Below the pieces are notes generated by a model. It was not told where the DNA came from, ran no database searches, and was given only the letters and a program-made list of their open reading frames with translations. 64,000 nt of DNA from Streptomyces hydrogenans (GTDB taxonomy: Bacteria; Actinomycetota; Actinomycetes; Streptomycetales; Streptomycetaceae), in NCBI RefSeq assembly GCF_014656075.1, contig NZ_BNBS01000036.1, positions 1 through 64,000 of the forward strand, in the 5' to 3' direction. This document shows positions 1 through 8,530 of the stretch, one piece after another. Each line of letters starts with the position of its first letter. The stretch's first letter is position 1. The position numbers were made by a program, and so were the translations under genes.

Positions 1-1763
1 GCCCGCCCGCCCCCGTGCGCGTCGCCCTCGACTGGCCCGCCGACGTCCCCGACGGCGGCCGGCACGGCTTCACGCCCGGCCACCGCGCCCGCCTGGAGGC
101 GGCGCTGCCCGCCATGACGACGGCCCTCACCCGGGCGCTCGCACCGGCACCGGACCACGGCCCCGCCGGCGGCCCCCGCGTCCTCGTCCTCGGCTTCGAG
201 GAACTGATGTACGCGCCGCTGCGGCTCGCCGGCGCCCTGGAGGACGCCGGACTCGACGTCCGCTACTCCACCACCACCCGCTCGCCCGTCCTCGCCGTCG
301 ACGACCCCGGCTACGCCATCCGCACCCGGCTCGTCTTCCCCGCCCACGACGACCCCGCCGACGGCCCCGGCGAGCGCTACGCCTACAACGTCGCGGGCGG
401 CGGCTTCGACGCCGTCGTCGCGGTCGTCGACTCGGCCGCCGACACCCCCGAGCTGCACGCCCCGGACGGCCTCCTCGCCCAACTCGCCGCGCACATCCCG
501 CGCGTCGTCCTGGCGGTCGTCCCCTCGTACACCCCGCGACCGCGACCGCGGCCGCACCCGCAGGCGGCCACGGAACGCATGGCCGCGACCGAAGCTCCCG
601 AAAGGAGCTCCATGCTGCCCGAGCCCCTCCGCGGCCCCGCCTTCTCCTCGTACGCCCCCGAGGAGGTCGGCTGGCTGCTCCAGGACCTCTCGGACGTCGA
701 GCTGGAGGCGCCCACCGAGGAACGCGAGGAAGCCATCCAGCGCGGCGGCGCGCACTACGCCGAGTCGCTGCCCGTCGAATACCAGCCGAGCGCCCGCTAC
801 CAGGAGCTCTTCCACAGCGCCCTGGACGCCTCCGCCGACCGCATCGCCCACGCCGTCGGCATCGTCACCGAGACCGTCCTCGCCGAGAAGTCCGGCCGCC
901 CGGTCCTCGTCTCGCTCGCCCGCGCCGGCACCCCCGTCGGCGTCCTCATGCGCCGCTGGGCCCGCCACCGCCACGGCCTCGACCTGCCCCACTACGCCGT
1001 CTCGATCGTCCGCGGCCGAGGCATCGACGCCAACGCGCTGCGCTGGCTCGCCGCCCACCACGACCCGGCCGACGTCGTCTTCGTCGACGGCTGGACCGGC
1101 AAGGGCGCCATCACCCGCGAACTCGCCGCCGCCCTGCGGGAGTCCGACGAGTTCGCCGGCTTCGACCCGGAGATCGCGGTCCTCGCCGACCCCGGCTCCT
1201 GCGTCCGCACCTACGGCACCCGCGAGGACTTCCTCATCCCCTCCGCGTGCCTCAACTCCACCGTCTCCGGCCTGATATCGCGCACGGTGCTCCGCTCCGA
1301 CCTGGTCGGCCCGGACGACTTCCACGGCGCCAAGTTCTACCGCGAGCTGGAGGGCGCCGACGTCTCCGTCGCCTTCCTCGACGCCGTCGAGGCCCGCTTC
1401 GACGAGGTCGCCGACACCGTCGACACCGACGTCAAGGACCTCCTCGCCGGCGACCGCACCCCCACCTGGGAGGGCTGGGCGGCCGTCGAGCGGATCAGCG
1501 AGGAGTACGGCATCCACGACGTCAACCTGGTCAAGCCCGGCGTCGGCGAGACCACCCGCGTCCTCCTGCGGCGCGTCCCCTGGAAGATCCTCGCGAAGCG
1601 CGGCGCCGGCGCCGACCTCGCCCACGTCCGCCTCCTCGCCGAACAGCGCGGCGTCCCCGTCGAGGAGGTCGACGGCCTCCCCTACACCTGCGTGGGCCTG
1701 ATCCACCCCCAGTACACCAGGGGTGCGACAGGCGCCGACGGCAAGGCGGTGGTGTCCCGATGA
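1..1763 (+). CDS. TRSP-phosphoribosyltransferase (StiP-like)-PELOTA protein, 5' partial
   Basis: The frame is open to the window edge; the first possible start inside is GTG at 15, so the N-terminus may lie upstream. From that GTG, residues about 55-170 carry a TRSP-like domain (TTTRSP motif near residues 86-91). Residues about 200-490 resemble the StiP/PRTase_1 phosphoribosyltransferase family, with a PRPP-loop-like VVFVDGWTGKGAI near 354-366. Residues about 505-570 resemble the PELOTA_1 RNA-binding domain. These domains are known from the biosynthetic module linked to TerD-type tellurium resistance genes. The next gene overlaps by ATGA and is a HAD phosphatase of the same module. Oddity: StiP usually begins with the sequence seen at the internal ATG 612, which has its own AAAGGAG, yet no stop separates it from the TRSP part. 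Either a fusion or two products from one frame. Confidence 0.75.
   Translation, partial: PPAPVRVALDWPADVPDGGRHGFTPGHRARLEAALPAMTTALTRALAPAPDHGPAGGPRVLVLGFEELMYAPLRLAGALEDAGLDVRYSTTTRSPVLAVDDPGYAIRTRLVFPAHDDPADGPGERYAYNVAGGGFDAVVAVVDSAADTPELHAPDGLLAQLAAHIPRVVLAVVPSYTPRPRPRPHPQAATERMAATEAPERSSMLPEPLRGPAFSSYAPEEVGWLLQDLSDVELEAPTEEREEAIQRGGAHYAESLPVEYQPSARYQELFHSALDASADRIAHAVGIVTETVLAEKSGRPVLVSLARAGTPVGVLMRRWARHRHGLDLPHYAVSIVRGRGIDANALRWLAAHHDPADVVFVDGWTGKGAITRELAAALRESDEFAGFDPEIAVLADPGSCVRTYGTREDFLIPSACLNSTVSGLISRTVLRSDLVGPDDFHGAKFYRELEGADVSVAFLDAVEARFDEVADTVDTDVKDLLAGDRTPTWEGWAAVERISEEYGIHDVNLVKPGVGETTRVLLRRVPWKILAKRGAGADLAHVRLLAEQRGVPVEEVDGLPYTCVGLIHPQYTRGATGADGKAVVSR
601..614 (+). promoter_or_regulatory. 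Internal ribosome binding site and ATG of the StiP-like part
   Basis: AAAGGAG at 601-607 sits 4 bases before ATG 612, in frame with the upstream TRSP coding sequence. The peptide after this ATG (MLPEPLRGPAFSSYAP) has the form of a normal StiP N-terminus. Re-initiation or independent initiation here is inferred. Confidence 0.5.
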
Positions 1764-2581
1764 GCGCCCCCACGACCACGACCCTGGTCGCCAGCGACCT
1801 CGACCGCACCCTCATCTACTCGACCGCGGCCCTCGCCCTCGGCATGCCCGACGCGCAGGCGCCCCGGCTGCTGTGCGTCGAGGTCCACGAGTCCAAGCCG
1901 CTCTCGTACATGACCGAGGAGGCCGCCGAACTCCTCGCGCGGCTCACCGCCGAGACCGTCTTCGTGCCCACCACCACCCGGACCCGCAAGCAGTACCAGC
2001 GCATCCAACTCCCGGGCACCACACCCAAGTACGCCATCTGCGCCAACGGCGGACACATCCTCGTCGACGGCGTCACCGACGACGACTGGCACGCCTCCGT
2101 CGTCCGCAGGCTCGCCGACGAGTGCGCCCCTCTCTCCGAGATCCGCGCCTACCTCACCGCGACCACCGACCTGTCCTGGGTCCGCAAGCACCGGGTCGCC
2201 GAGGACCTCTTCGCCTACCTGGTCGTCGACCGCGAGCGGCTCCCGGAGGACTGGCTCGACCGCTTCGGCGCCTGGGCCGGCGACCGCGGCTGGACCGTCT
2301 CCCTCCAGGGCCGCAAGGTCTACGCGGTGCCGAAGCCGCTCACGAAGAGCGCCGCCGTCCGCGAGGTCGCCCGGCGCACCGGCGCCGCGCTCACCCTCGC
2401 GGCGGGCGACTCCCTCCTCGACGCCGACCTGCTGCTCGCCGCCGACCGGGCCTGGCGCCCCGGCCACGGCGAACTCGCCGACACCGCCTGGACCGCCCCC
2501 CACCTCGACGTCCTCGCCGAACGGGGCGTCGCGGCGGGCGAGGAGATCCTCCGCCGCTTCCGGGCGGCGGCCCTTTCCTGA
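1760..2581 (+). CDS. HAD-superfamily hydrolase of the tellurium-resistance-associated module
   Basis: A 273-residue HAD hydrolase, probably class IIB (sucrose-phosphate-phosphatase-like). The motif I aspartates are in ASDLDRTLI near residue 11, motif II threonines in VPTTTRTRKQY, and the motif III/IV region is KSAAVREV followed by AAGDSLLDADLL near 205-230. The ATG at 1760 overlaps the previous stop as ATGA, so the two genes are translationally coupled. Homologues in ter-linked modules are thought to dephosphorylate a product made by the phosphoribosyltransferase and ATP-grasp enzymes; the substrate is unknown. A run of pyrimidine-rich near-repeats (ccgttctcc) follows the stop. Confidence 0.8.
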   Translation: MSAPTTTTLVASDLDRTLIYSTAALALGMPDAQAPRLLCVEVHESKPLSYMTEEAAELLARLTAETVFVPTTTRTRKQYQRIQLPGTTPKYAICANGGHILVDGVTDDDWHASVVRRLADECAPLSEIRAYLTATTDLSWVRKHRVAEDLFAYLVVDRERLPEDWLDRFGAWAGDRGWTVSLQGRKVYAVPKPLTKSAAVREVARRTGAALTLAAGDSLLDADLLLAADRAWRPGHGELADTAWTAPHLDVLAERGVAAGEEILRRFRAAALS

Positions 2582-2655
2582 CGGAAGGGCCGTTCCCCTT
2601 CGACCGTTCTCCTCCGACCGTTCTCCTTCGACCGGCGAGCCGTCCTGACCGGAAC

Positions 2656-2874
2656 TCAGCCGCAGCAGCCCCCGCCGCAGCAGCCTCCTCCGCCACCACC
2701 GGCGGCGGGGGCCCGCGACGGGGTCGCGGAGCCGCCGACGGCGACGGCCGACAGCAGCTTCACGGTGTCGTCGTGCCCGACGGGGCAGGAGGCGGGCGCC
2801 GAGGACTCGGCCATGGGCCGGCTCAGCTCGAAGGTGTCACCACAGGTGCGGCAGCGGTATTCGTAACGAGGCAT
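2656..2874 (-). CDS. FmdB-type zinc ribbon protein
   Basis: A 72-residue protein beginning MPRYEYRCRTCGDTFE, the usual start of the FmdB/CxxC regulatory protein family. The first zinc knuckle CRTC is intact. The second, normally CPxCG, here reads CPVGH, so a histidine may replace one cysteine. The C-terminus is a glycine-rich tail with cysteine pairs (GGGGGGCCGGGCCG), which could bind metal. It is monocistronic and convergent with the HAD gene. Homologues are common in actinomycetes; the role is uncertain. Confidence 0.85.
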   Translation of the reverse strand: MPRYEYRCRTCGDTFELSRPMAESSAPASCPVGHDDTVKLLSAVAVGGSATPSRAPAAGGGGGGCCGGGCCG

Positions 2875-2920
2875 GGGGCCAGGCTAACGGTGGGCGCGCG
2901 GGGCGGGCAGGGGTAGCGGC

Positions 2921-3036
2921 CGTGGGTACGTGCGGTGCGGGGCCATGACCGTGGGGACGTGCGGCGCGGGGCCATGGTCGTGGGTACGTGGGGTGCGATG
3001 CCGCGGCCGTGGGTACGTGTGGGGGCGAGGCCCTGG
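2921..3036. repeat. 29-bp tandem repeat, four copies
   Basis: The core CGTGGGTACGTG (one copy CGTGGGGACGTG) begins at 2921, 2950, 2979 and 3008, exactly 29 bases apart, followed by GCG-rich sequence ending in CCATG-like bases. It lies between the FmdB gene and the coiled-coil gene. No spacer structure is present, so it is a minisatellite and not CRISPR. Confidence 0.85.
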
Positions 3037-3043
3037 CCCTCGG

Positions 3044-3240
3044 CCTGCGGCCCGGTTCAGTGGGCGGCGGGGTGCGTACGGGGCGAGGCCCCGGCTTCCG
3101 GCCTGCGGCCCGGCTCAGCGGGCGGCCGGGTACGTACGGGGGGCGAGGCCCCGGCCTGCGGCACGGCTCAGTGGGCGGCGGGGTGTGTACGGGGCGAGGC
3201 CCGGCCCCGGCTCGCGGCCCGGCTCAGTGGGCGGCGCCGG
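3044..3240. repeat. About 55-bp degenerate tandem repeat, four copies
   Basis: Units starting CCTGCGGCCCGG-TCAGTGGGCGGC occur at 3044, 3102, 3155 and 3211, each followed by GTACGGGGCGAGGCCC. The last copy runs into the 3' end of the minus-strand coiled-coil gene, so the C-terminal codons of that gene derive from a repeat unit. Spacing varies (58, 53, 56). Confidence 0.75.
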
Positions 3241-4585
3241 CCCCCCGCTCCTCCCGGATCGCGGTGACGACGTCCGCGGCCGCGGCCCGCACCGCCTCCA
3301 GCTCCATCAGGAAGTGCCAGTAGTCGGGATGGCGCCCCTCGAGCCCGTCCACGGCCCGCTCGATCCGCGCCACGGCCTCGTCCAGCGGGCGTGCGTGCCG
3401 CGGATCCGGCCGGCTGCGCCCCTCCATCGCGAGCCGCTGCGCGTCCCGCACCGCGAACCTGGCCCGGTCCGTCTCGGCCTTCGGGTCCTTGGCGACCGCG
3501 TCCAGCCGCCGCAACCGGTCCCCGGCGGCGGACACGGCCTCGCCGGTCGTGTCGAGCAGCGCCCGTACGGTCGACAGCAGGGCCGTCACGTCCGGCCACC
3601 GCTGCTCGGTCCGGGCCGCGGCGGCCTCCGCGAGCCGCTCCTCCGCCTGCCGTACGGCCCCGGCGGTCTGCTCCGGCACGTGCTGGAGGTCCTGCCAGCA
3701 GGCGGCGGAGTACCGCCGGCGCAGCTCGGACAGCACCGGCTCGACGGCCTCCGCGCGCGTCGCCAGGGCCTCCGCCCGGGTCCGCAGCGAGACCAGCCGC
3801 TTGTCGATCTCCGCGGCCCGCTCCGGCAGCCGCTCGGCCTCGACCCGCACCGCCTCCGCGTCCCGCAGCACCCGGTCGGCCCGCTGGAGCGTCTCGCCCA
3901 CCCCGTGCCGCCCGGCCCCCTCGTTCAACCGGGTCAGCTCGGGCCCGAGCCGCGCGAGCCGCGCGGCCAGGTCGTCGGCCCGCAGCCCCTTCGCCCGTAC
4001 GGCGTCGAGCGCGTCGCTCGCCCCGCGCAGCGCCTGCCGCGCCCGCTCGACGGCGGGCGCCAGCCGCGCCAGCTGCGTCTCGGCCCGGTCGAGCAGCGGC
4101 GCGAGGCCCTCCTCGAACCGGTCCAGCTCGCCCTTGACCCGCTCCAGCTCCTCCTTGGCCCGGGTCAGCTCCGCCCGGGCCCGCTGGGCGCTCCCGGCGT
4201 CGATCTCCTCCCGGTCCAGGTCGTGCGCGTCCACGGCGGAGATGTAGGCGTGCGAGACCTCGTCGATCCGCCGCCCCAGCGCCGCGAACCCGTCGACGGC
4301 CCGCTGCGCCTCGGGCGACCCGTCGACGGCGGTGATGGTCTCGATGGTGATCCGCAGCCCGCGCTGCGCCGTGTCCAGCTCGTAGAAGGCCGCGGCCGCC
4401 GCGTCCTTCGCCGCCTGCGCCTCGGCCCGCTGGCTCTCGCCGCGCCCGCCGAACCACCGCCGGGTCCCGCCGCCCGCGTAGGAGTGCGGCACCAGCGCCG
4501 CCACGAGCAGCGGCAGCGCGAACGCCAACCGCAACGCCGACCCACCCCTGGACGCCGCCCCGCCCCTCGCGTCGCTCGCCGCCAC
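3224..4585 (-). CDS. Membrane-anchored coiled-coil protein of unknown function
   Basis: A 453-residue protein. Residues about 19-37 form one hydrophobic segment (ALRLAFALPLLVAALVPHSYA), a signal anchor or signal peptide. Nearly all the rest is helical and rich in E, R, A and L with heptad-like spacing (for example AELTRAKEELERVKGELDRF), predicting long coiled coils. I recognise no enzymatic motif. It is followed downstream by tandem repeats and preceded by the DUF4097 lipoprotein gene on the same strand with an 80-base gap, so the two could be co-transcribed. A surface or septal scaffold role is only a guess. Confidence 0.7.
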   Translation of the reverse strand: MAASDARGGAASRGGSALRLAFALPLLVAALVPHSYAGGGTRRWFGGRGESQRAEAQAAKDAAAAAFYELDTAQRGLRITIETITAVDGSPEAQRAVDGFAALGRRIDEVSHAYISAVDAHDLDREEIDAGSAQRARAELTRAKEELERVKGELDRFEEGLAPLLDRAETQLARLAPAVERARQALRGASDALDAVRAKGLRADDLAARLARLGPELTRLNEGAGRHGVGETLQRADRVLRDAEAVRVEAERLPERAAEIDKRLVSLRTRAEALATRAEAVEPVLSELRRRYSAACWQDLQHVPEQTAGAVRQAEERLAEAAAARTEQRWPDVTALLSTVRALLDTTGEAVSAAGDRLRRLDAVAKDPKAETDRARFAVRDAQRLAMEGRSRPDPRHARPLDEAVARIERAVDGLEGRHPDYWHFLMELEAVRAAAADVVTAIREERGAGAAH

Positions 4586-4665
4586 GTCCCTCTCCCGTGC
4601 TGTCCGAAGTGCCCGGCCGTCCGAACGACCATTCTCCCACCACTCAGGACGAACACACGGGCCGA

Positions 4666-5427
4666 TCAGTTCGCGGTACGCACGGTGACATCGCCGTTCT
4701 GGCTCCGCACGTCCACCGTCCGCCCGCTGCCCTCGCGCACGGGCACGTCGACGCGCCGGTCGCCGTTCTCGCTGCTCCCCCCGACCTCGTACTCGGCCCG
4801 GGGCAGCGTGACGGTCAGATCGCCGTTCTCGCCGGCGACGTCGACCCGCCGCGGCACGACCCCGAGGGCGAGCCGCACGTCCCCGTTCTCGGACCGCACG
4901 ACGACCTCGCCGGACCCGATCCCGTCCTCGGCCCGCACGTCCCCGTTGTCACTCGCGAGATCCAGCGCCCCGGAGACCTTCGCCACCCGTACGTCCCCGT
5001 TCTCGGACCGCACCTTCACCGCCGTCGCGAACCCCTCGACGGTCACGTCCCCGTCGTCCCCGCCGACGGACACGGCGACGTCCCGCGGCACCAGCACCCG
5101 GTGCACGGCCGAGCACCCCGAGACGATCCCGTCGCACTCCACCCGGATCCGCAACCGCCCGTCCACCAGCTCCCAACGGGCCTCGGCCCCGCTCCCGCCG
5201 ACCCCCCACCCGTCGACCTGCCGCTCCACCCGCACGTCCTCGACGTCTCCCGAACTGACCACCAGATCGGACCCGACGGAGTCCACCACGAGCTCCCGCC
5301 CCTGAAACGCGAACACCTCCCGCTCCACCGGCGCCCCCGCCGCGTCCACACTCCCGCACCCCACCACCGCGACCCCCGCGACCAGCACCCCCACGACGGC
5401 CCCGCCCCGACGCCCCCACACACCCAC
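4666..5427 (-). CDS. DUF4097-type beta-repeat lipoprotein
   Basis: A 253-residue putative lipoprotein. The N-terminus has basic residues, a hydrophobic stretch and a lipobox ending VVGC near residue 24. The mature part is built of short beta-strand repeats, with SENGDVR or close variants recurring at least six times, the hallmark of DUF4097 right-handed beta-helix-like proteins. Family members are often envelope proteins and are sometimes linked to membrane-stress sensing; no partner anti-sigma factor lies beside it here. The start at 5427 places the lipobox at the expected distance. Confidence 0.85.
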   Translation of the reverse strand: MGVWGRRGGAVVGVLVAGVAVVGCGSVDAAGAPVEREVFAFQGRELVVDSVGSDLVVSSGDVEDVRVERQVDGWGVGGSGAEARWELVDGRLRIRVECDGIVSGCSAVHRVLVPRDVAVSVGGDDGDVTVEGFATAVKVRSENGDVRVAKVSGALDLASDNGDVRAEDGIGSGEVVVRSENGDVRLALGVVPRRVDVAGENGDLTVTLPRAEYEVGGSSENGDRRVDVPVREGSGRTVDVRSQNGDVTVRTAN

Positions 5428-5586
5428 AGATCCTCCTCAGCCCGCACTCTCCGACCCCACCACCGTAGAAACCCCCACCCCCTCCCCACGACCAGGCAAC
5501 CCACCGACCCGAAGGTAGGGCTACCCCCCCACCCACCCACGTGTGCGCCCCGCCCACCCCCTCCGTGTAGGCTGTTGCTCTCCCAC

Positions 5587-5661
5587 GGGTGCGTAGCTCA
5601 GGGGTAGAGCGCTGCTCTTACAAAGCAGATGTCGGCGGTTCGAAACCGTCCGCGCCCACCA
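5587..5661 (+). tRNA. tRNA-Val (UAC)
   Basis: The acceptor stem GGGTGCG pairs with CGCGCCC, with discriminator A and an encoded CCA. The D-arm is GCTC-GAGC, the anticodon stem CTGCT/AGCAG with loop CTTACAA giving anticodon UAC, and the T-arm GGCGG-TTCGAAA-CCGTC. The 3' half from 5617 is the 47-bp attachment core of the mobile element, so the present gene is a hybrid of chromosome and element sequence that stays functional. Confidence 0.97.
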
Positions 5662-5663
5662 GT
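5617..5663 (+). repeat. attL core (first att copy)
   Basis: This 47-bp stretch runs from the anticodon loop of tRNA-Val to two bases past CCA and is identical to 22501-22547. Outside it the sequences diverge at once on both sides. Confidence 0.95.
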
Positions 5664-5665
5664 AC

Positions 5666-5699
5666 AAAGGCCCCGGACCGATCATGGTCCGGGGCCTTT
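5666..5699 (+). terminator. Hairpin after tRNA-Val/attL
   Basis: The perfect stem AAAGGCCCCGGACC (5666-5679) pairs with GGTCCGGGGCCTTT (5686-5699) around a 6-base loop. It can terminate tRNA-Val transcription in one direction and integrase transcription in the other. Similar hairpins follow the other two att copies. Confidence 0.85.
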
Positions 5700-5721
5700 G
5701 ACATCTGTTTCTGACATCAAC
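5699..5721 (+). promoter_or_regulatory. Bipartite TGACATC repeat, candidate integrase arm site
   Basis: TGACATC at 5699 and TGACATCAAC at 5712 are direct repeats 13 bases apart, 35 bases beyond the att core. Four related copies occur at 22394, 22584, 25505 and 26377. Position beside att cores suggests arm-type sites for the integrase N-terminal domain; this is inferred. Confidence 0.6.
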
Positions 5722-5733
5722 AGGAGCGGTCGA

Positions 5734-6885
5734 TCACGACCGGGGACGACTCCTGAGCAGCCGATCCACGTGACTCACGGCCTCCCGCTGCGTGTCCTGG
5801 ACGACGTGCGTGTACACGTTCATCGTCACGGCGATCTGGCTGTGCCCGAGGATCTCCATCACGACGCGGGGCGGGACGCCAGCGGCGGTCAGGAGGGTCG
5901 CCGTACCGTGCCGGGCGTCGTGCAGCCGGACGACGCGGAGACCGGCGTTCTTCGCGACGCGAGTGAACGAGCGGTACAGGTTGCGCGGTTCGATGGGCTG
6001 GCCGGTGCGCGTGGTGAAGACGTACCCGGTCTCCGTCCACTTCTCCCCGGCACGCTCGCGGGCGGCGGCCTGCTTGAGCCGCTGCCACCGTAGGGGAGCG
6101 ACGCAGATCGCGGGGAGGGGAAGCGTCTGCTTGCGCCGGCGCCCCTTGGGATCGTCCTCGTACACCTCACCGGCGACCCGCTGCCGCTGCGTCCTGACCC
6201 GGATCTCCCGCTTGCCGAGGTCGACGTTCTCCCAGCGGAGGCCGACGACCTCCCCGCGGCGGAAGCCGAGGGCGATGGCGAGCACGAAGGCGGCGTACAG
6301 CGGGTCCTTCCGGGCGGCGGCGAGGAAGTCGAGCGTCTCGTCCAGGGACCAGGGGGAGAGCTCCCGGGCGGCGACGGTCGGCGGCTCGACGAGCGTCGCG
6401 ACGTTCCGGCTCACCAGCTCCTCACGGCAGGCGGCGGTGAGGGCGGTGCGGAGCACGCGGTGCGACTCCTTGGCGGTGGCGGCGCTGGTCCTCTTCTCCA
6501 ACTGGACGAGGAAGCGCCGGACGTCAGCGACGCCGAGGGACTCCAGCCGCTTGGACCCGAGCATCGGGACGAGGTAGAGCCGGACGTGCACCTCGTACTT
6601 GGCCGCGGTGGTCTTCTTGCGGCGGGGCTTGACGATGTTGTCCAGCCAGTACGGCAGCCACTCGGAGAGCTTCATCGAACGGGTCGGGACGGGAACGCCG
6701 TTGTCGACCTTGTCGAGGAGCGCACGGCGCTTGGCGTCGCACTCCGCCCAGGTCTTGCCGTAGGCGAACTTCCGGGCCCGCGTGCCGTCGGGCTGGAGGA
6801 CGTAGACGGCAGCCTGATAGCGGCCATCGGACCGCTGGGTGATGGTGCCGGCCCCGTTCGGGTTGCGCTTGCGCTGGGTGGCCAT
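5734..6885 (-). CDS. int: Tyrosine recombinase, AICE integrase
   Basis: A 383-residue site-specific tyrosine recombinase that inserts and excises the element at tRNA-Val. An N-terminal AP2-like arm-binding region (about 1-65) is followed by a SAM-like core-binding domain (about 72-175) and the catalytic domain. Catalytic residues visible are R in GFRRGEVVGLRW, H and R in LHDARHG, H in LGHSQ and the nucleophile Y in NVYTHV near the C-terminus. The ATG at 6885 overlaps the xis stop by one base (TGATG), so both are translated together. A longer upstream reading frame exists but lacks coherent coding character. It is convergent with the tRNA, as usual. Confidence 0.96.
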   Translation of the reverse strand: MATQRKRNPNGAGTITQRSDGRYQAAVYVLQPDGTRARKFAYGKTWAECDAKRRALLDKVDNGVPVPTRSMKLSEWLPYWLDNIVKPRRKKTTAAKYEVHVRLYLVPMLGSKRLESLGVADVRRFLVQLEKRTSAATAKESHRVLRTALTAACREELVSRNVATLVEPPTVAARELSPWSLDETLDFLAAARKDPLYAAFVLAIALGFRRGEVVGLRWENVDLGKREIRVRTQRQRVAGEVYEDDPKGRRRKQTLPLPAICVAPLRWQRLKQAAARERAGEKWTETGYVFTTRTGQPIEPRNLYRSFTRVAKNAGLRVVRLHDARHGTATLLTAAGVPPRVVMEILGHSQIAVTMNVYTHVVQDTQREAVSHVDRLLRSRPRS

Positions 6886-7073
6886 CAGGCGGCCTCCTCG
6901 ATCTGGTGGTCGATGAAGTCCCGGACGGCGTCGATGGGGACGCGGCGCGATCGGCCGACGGTGATCGAGACCAGGCGGCGGGACCGGATGAGGTCGTAGA
7001 CGGTCGAACGGCCGAGCTTGAGCCGCTCCATGACCTCCGGGACGGTGAGGAGTTCGGCGGTGGCGATGGTCAT
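6885..7073 (-). CDS. xis: Excisionase-type helix-turn-helix protein
   Basis: A 62-residue MerR-like/excisionase DNA-binding protein. The motif LLTVPEVMERLKLGRSTVY is the standard excisionase HTH, followed by the wing LVSITVGRSRRVPIDAVRDFI. It directs the integrase towards excision. The ATG at 7073 overlaps the rep stop (ATGA), and its own stop overlaps the integrase start, giving the compact rep-xis-int operon of pSAM2-type elements. Confidence 0.95.
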   Translation of the reverse strand: MTIATAELLTVPEVMERLKLGRSTVYDLIRSRRLVSITVGRSRRVPIDAVRDFIDHQIEEAA

Positions 7074-8440
7074 GCGGCGGCTCCTTCCAGGCGGAGTGCT
7101 TCCCGTGCGGTCTGGCGGTTGAGGTGGATGTCCCGGGCGATGGTGGCGGCGAGGGCGGCCTCGCCGGGGGAGTGGCCGTGGCCCGCGTACTGCCAGGAGG
7201 CGAGGACGAGCACGGTGTCCGGGTCGACGTCGAGGTGTTCCTGGGCGGCGCGATAGTCGGCACGGATCTGGCGGAGGGCGCCGAGGGTGGTCGAGTAGCG
7301 GCGGGACTTGGTGGAGAAGTGACCGCGGAAGCCGAGCATGTGAGCCCAGGCGGTGAGCTTGCGGTCCGGGTAGAGCGGGGCCAGGTCCAGGCAGGCTTCG
7401 ATGAGGCGGCGGGGGTGGTCGGCGACGTCGAGGAGGTCGAGTACCTCCCGGTTGCCGATCCGGCGGTCGAGGCTGCCGGTGGTCTCGGCGGCCTTGGTGG
7501 CGTACTTGGCGACGTACGCGGCCACGGCCTGTTCGGTGATGTCGGAGCCGTCCCCGAACGCCCTGACCGGGCGGATGTCGAGCTGTCGTCCCCACTGGAA
7601 CCGCCGGCGCGGTTGGTCTCCGGCGGCCGGGACGGTGATGGTGGTGTACGTGTGTACGACGGCGGCCCGGATCGCGTCGTCCAGCAGGGGCACGGTGGCC
7701 CAGGAGGGCGGGGCGCTGCCGGGCCCGTCCGGTCCGTCGAGTCGGATGACGGCGTGGAAGTGGATGGCGCCGCGCTTCTGGAACTCGGCGACCTTCCCGT
7801 ACGAGACCCGCAGGACGTCCTTCATGGCGCGCTGCGTGAGCCCGGCGCGGGCGGCCAGTTCGCGGCGAAGGCGGTTGGTGAAGCGTTGCCAGAGCTGTCC
7901 GGCGTGGTTGTTGAAGAGGACGGCGCCGGCGTAGTCGTACGCGTCGGGGTCGAGGGCCGTGCCCAGGGCGGGGTCGTCGTCCCGGTGCCGGACGCCGCAG
8001 CGGCAGGCGCCCCGGTCGGGTCGGTTGTGGACGGGCCCGAAGGACGGGGCGGTGAGCGTCGCGAACACGCGGGGGTGGTCGCGGACGGTCGCGGGGATGT
8101 CCTTGGTCTCGTCACCGGCGAGGCCGGCGCGGATCAGGTGGTACGTGTCCCCCGCGTACGTGTGGGCGCAGGAGGGGCAGCGGGAGGCTCGGCGGTTGCC
8201 GCAGGCGACGCGGAGGCGTCCGCCGGGCTCAGTCTCCGTCGAGTACTGGCGGAGGGTCTCGCCCGAGGTCCGGTCCTTGGCGAAGGACCAGCCGGTGAGG
8301 TGGACGGGGTCGGAGCAGCCGCCGGTGTGGTGCACCTGCTCCTTCCAGCGGTCGAAGTCGGGGTTCGCGGCCACGCGGAGGACGTCGTGCAGGGTGGCCG
8401 GGTCCAGGCCCGCCGCGGTCGCGGCGTTGGGCTGGGCCAT
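7070..8440 (-). CDS. repSA: RepSA-type rolling-circle replication initiator
   Basis: A 456-residue replication initiator of the pSAM2 family. A cysteine cluster at residues about 78-90 (CGNRRASRCPSC) resembles a zinc finger. RCR motif 1 is FATLTAPSFGPVH, the HUH motif is GAIHFHAVIRLDG near 245, and the catalytic tyrosine/lysine motif is VAAYVAKYATK near 325. It nicks the element origin after excision, before transfer. It is the first gene of the rep-xis-int operon; a 90-base gap separates it from spdD upstream. Confidence 0.95.
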   Translation of the reverse strand: MAQPNAATAAGLDPATLHDVLRVAANPDFDRWKEQVHHTGGCSDPVHLTGWSFAKDRTSGETLRQYSTETEPGGRLRVACGNRRASRCPSCAHTYAGDTYHLIRAGLAGDETKDIPATVRDHPRVFATLTAPSFGPVHNRPDRGACRCGVRHRDDDPALGTALDPDAYDYAGAVLFNNHAGQLWQRFTNRLRRELAARAGLTQRAMKDVLRVSYGKVAEFQKRGAIHFHAVIRLDGPDGPGSAPPSWATVPLLDDAIRAAVVHTYTTITVPAAGDQPRRRFQWGRQLDIRPVRAFGDGSDITEQAVAAYVAKYATKAAETTGSLDRRIGNREVLDLLDVADHPRRLIEACLDLAPLYPDRKLTAWAHMLGFRGHFSTKSRRYSTTLGALRQIRADYRAAQEHLDVDPDTVLVLASWQYAGHGHSPGEAALAATIARDIHLNRQTAREALRLEGAAA

Positions 8441-8530
8441 GATGGGTCTTCCTTCCGGTCGAGAGATCGGCGAGGGGTACGGCTCCCGGGCGGCGGATGC
8501 TTGGCGGTATCGAGGCCACCCGGGAGCCGG

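Noticed and set aside
2921..3240. CRISPR array
   Set aside because: Units are contiguous with no unique spacers and no cas genes nearby.
2930..5305. Long plus-strand open frame across repeats and the coiled-coil gene
   Set aside because: It is a GC-bias shadow: proline/arginine-rich, crosses two minus-strand genes with proper codon bias and family features.
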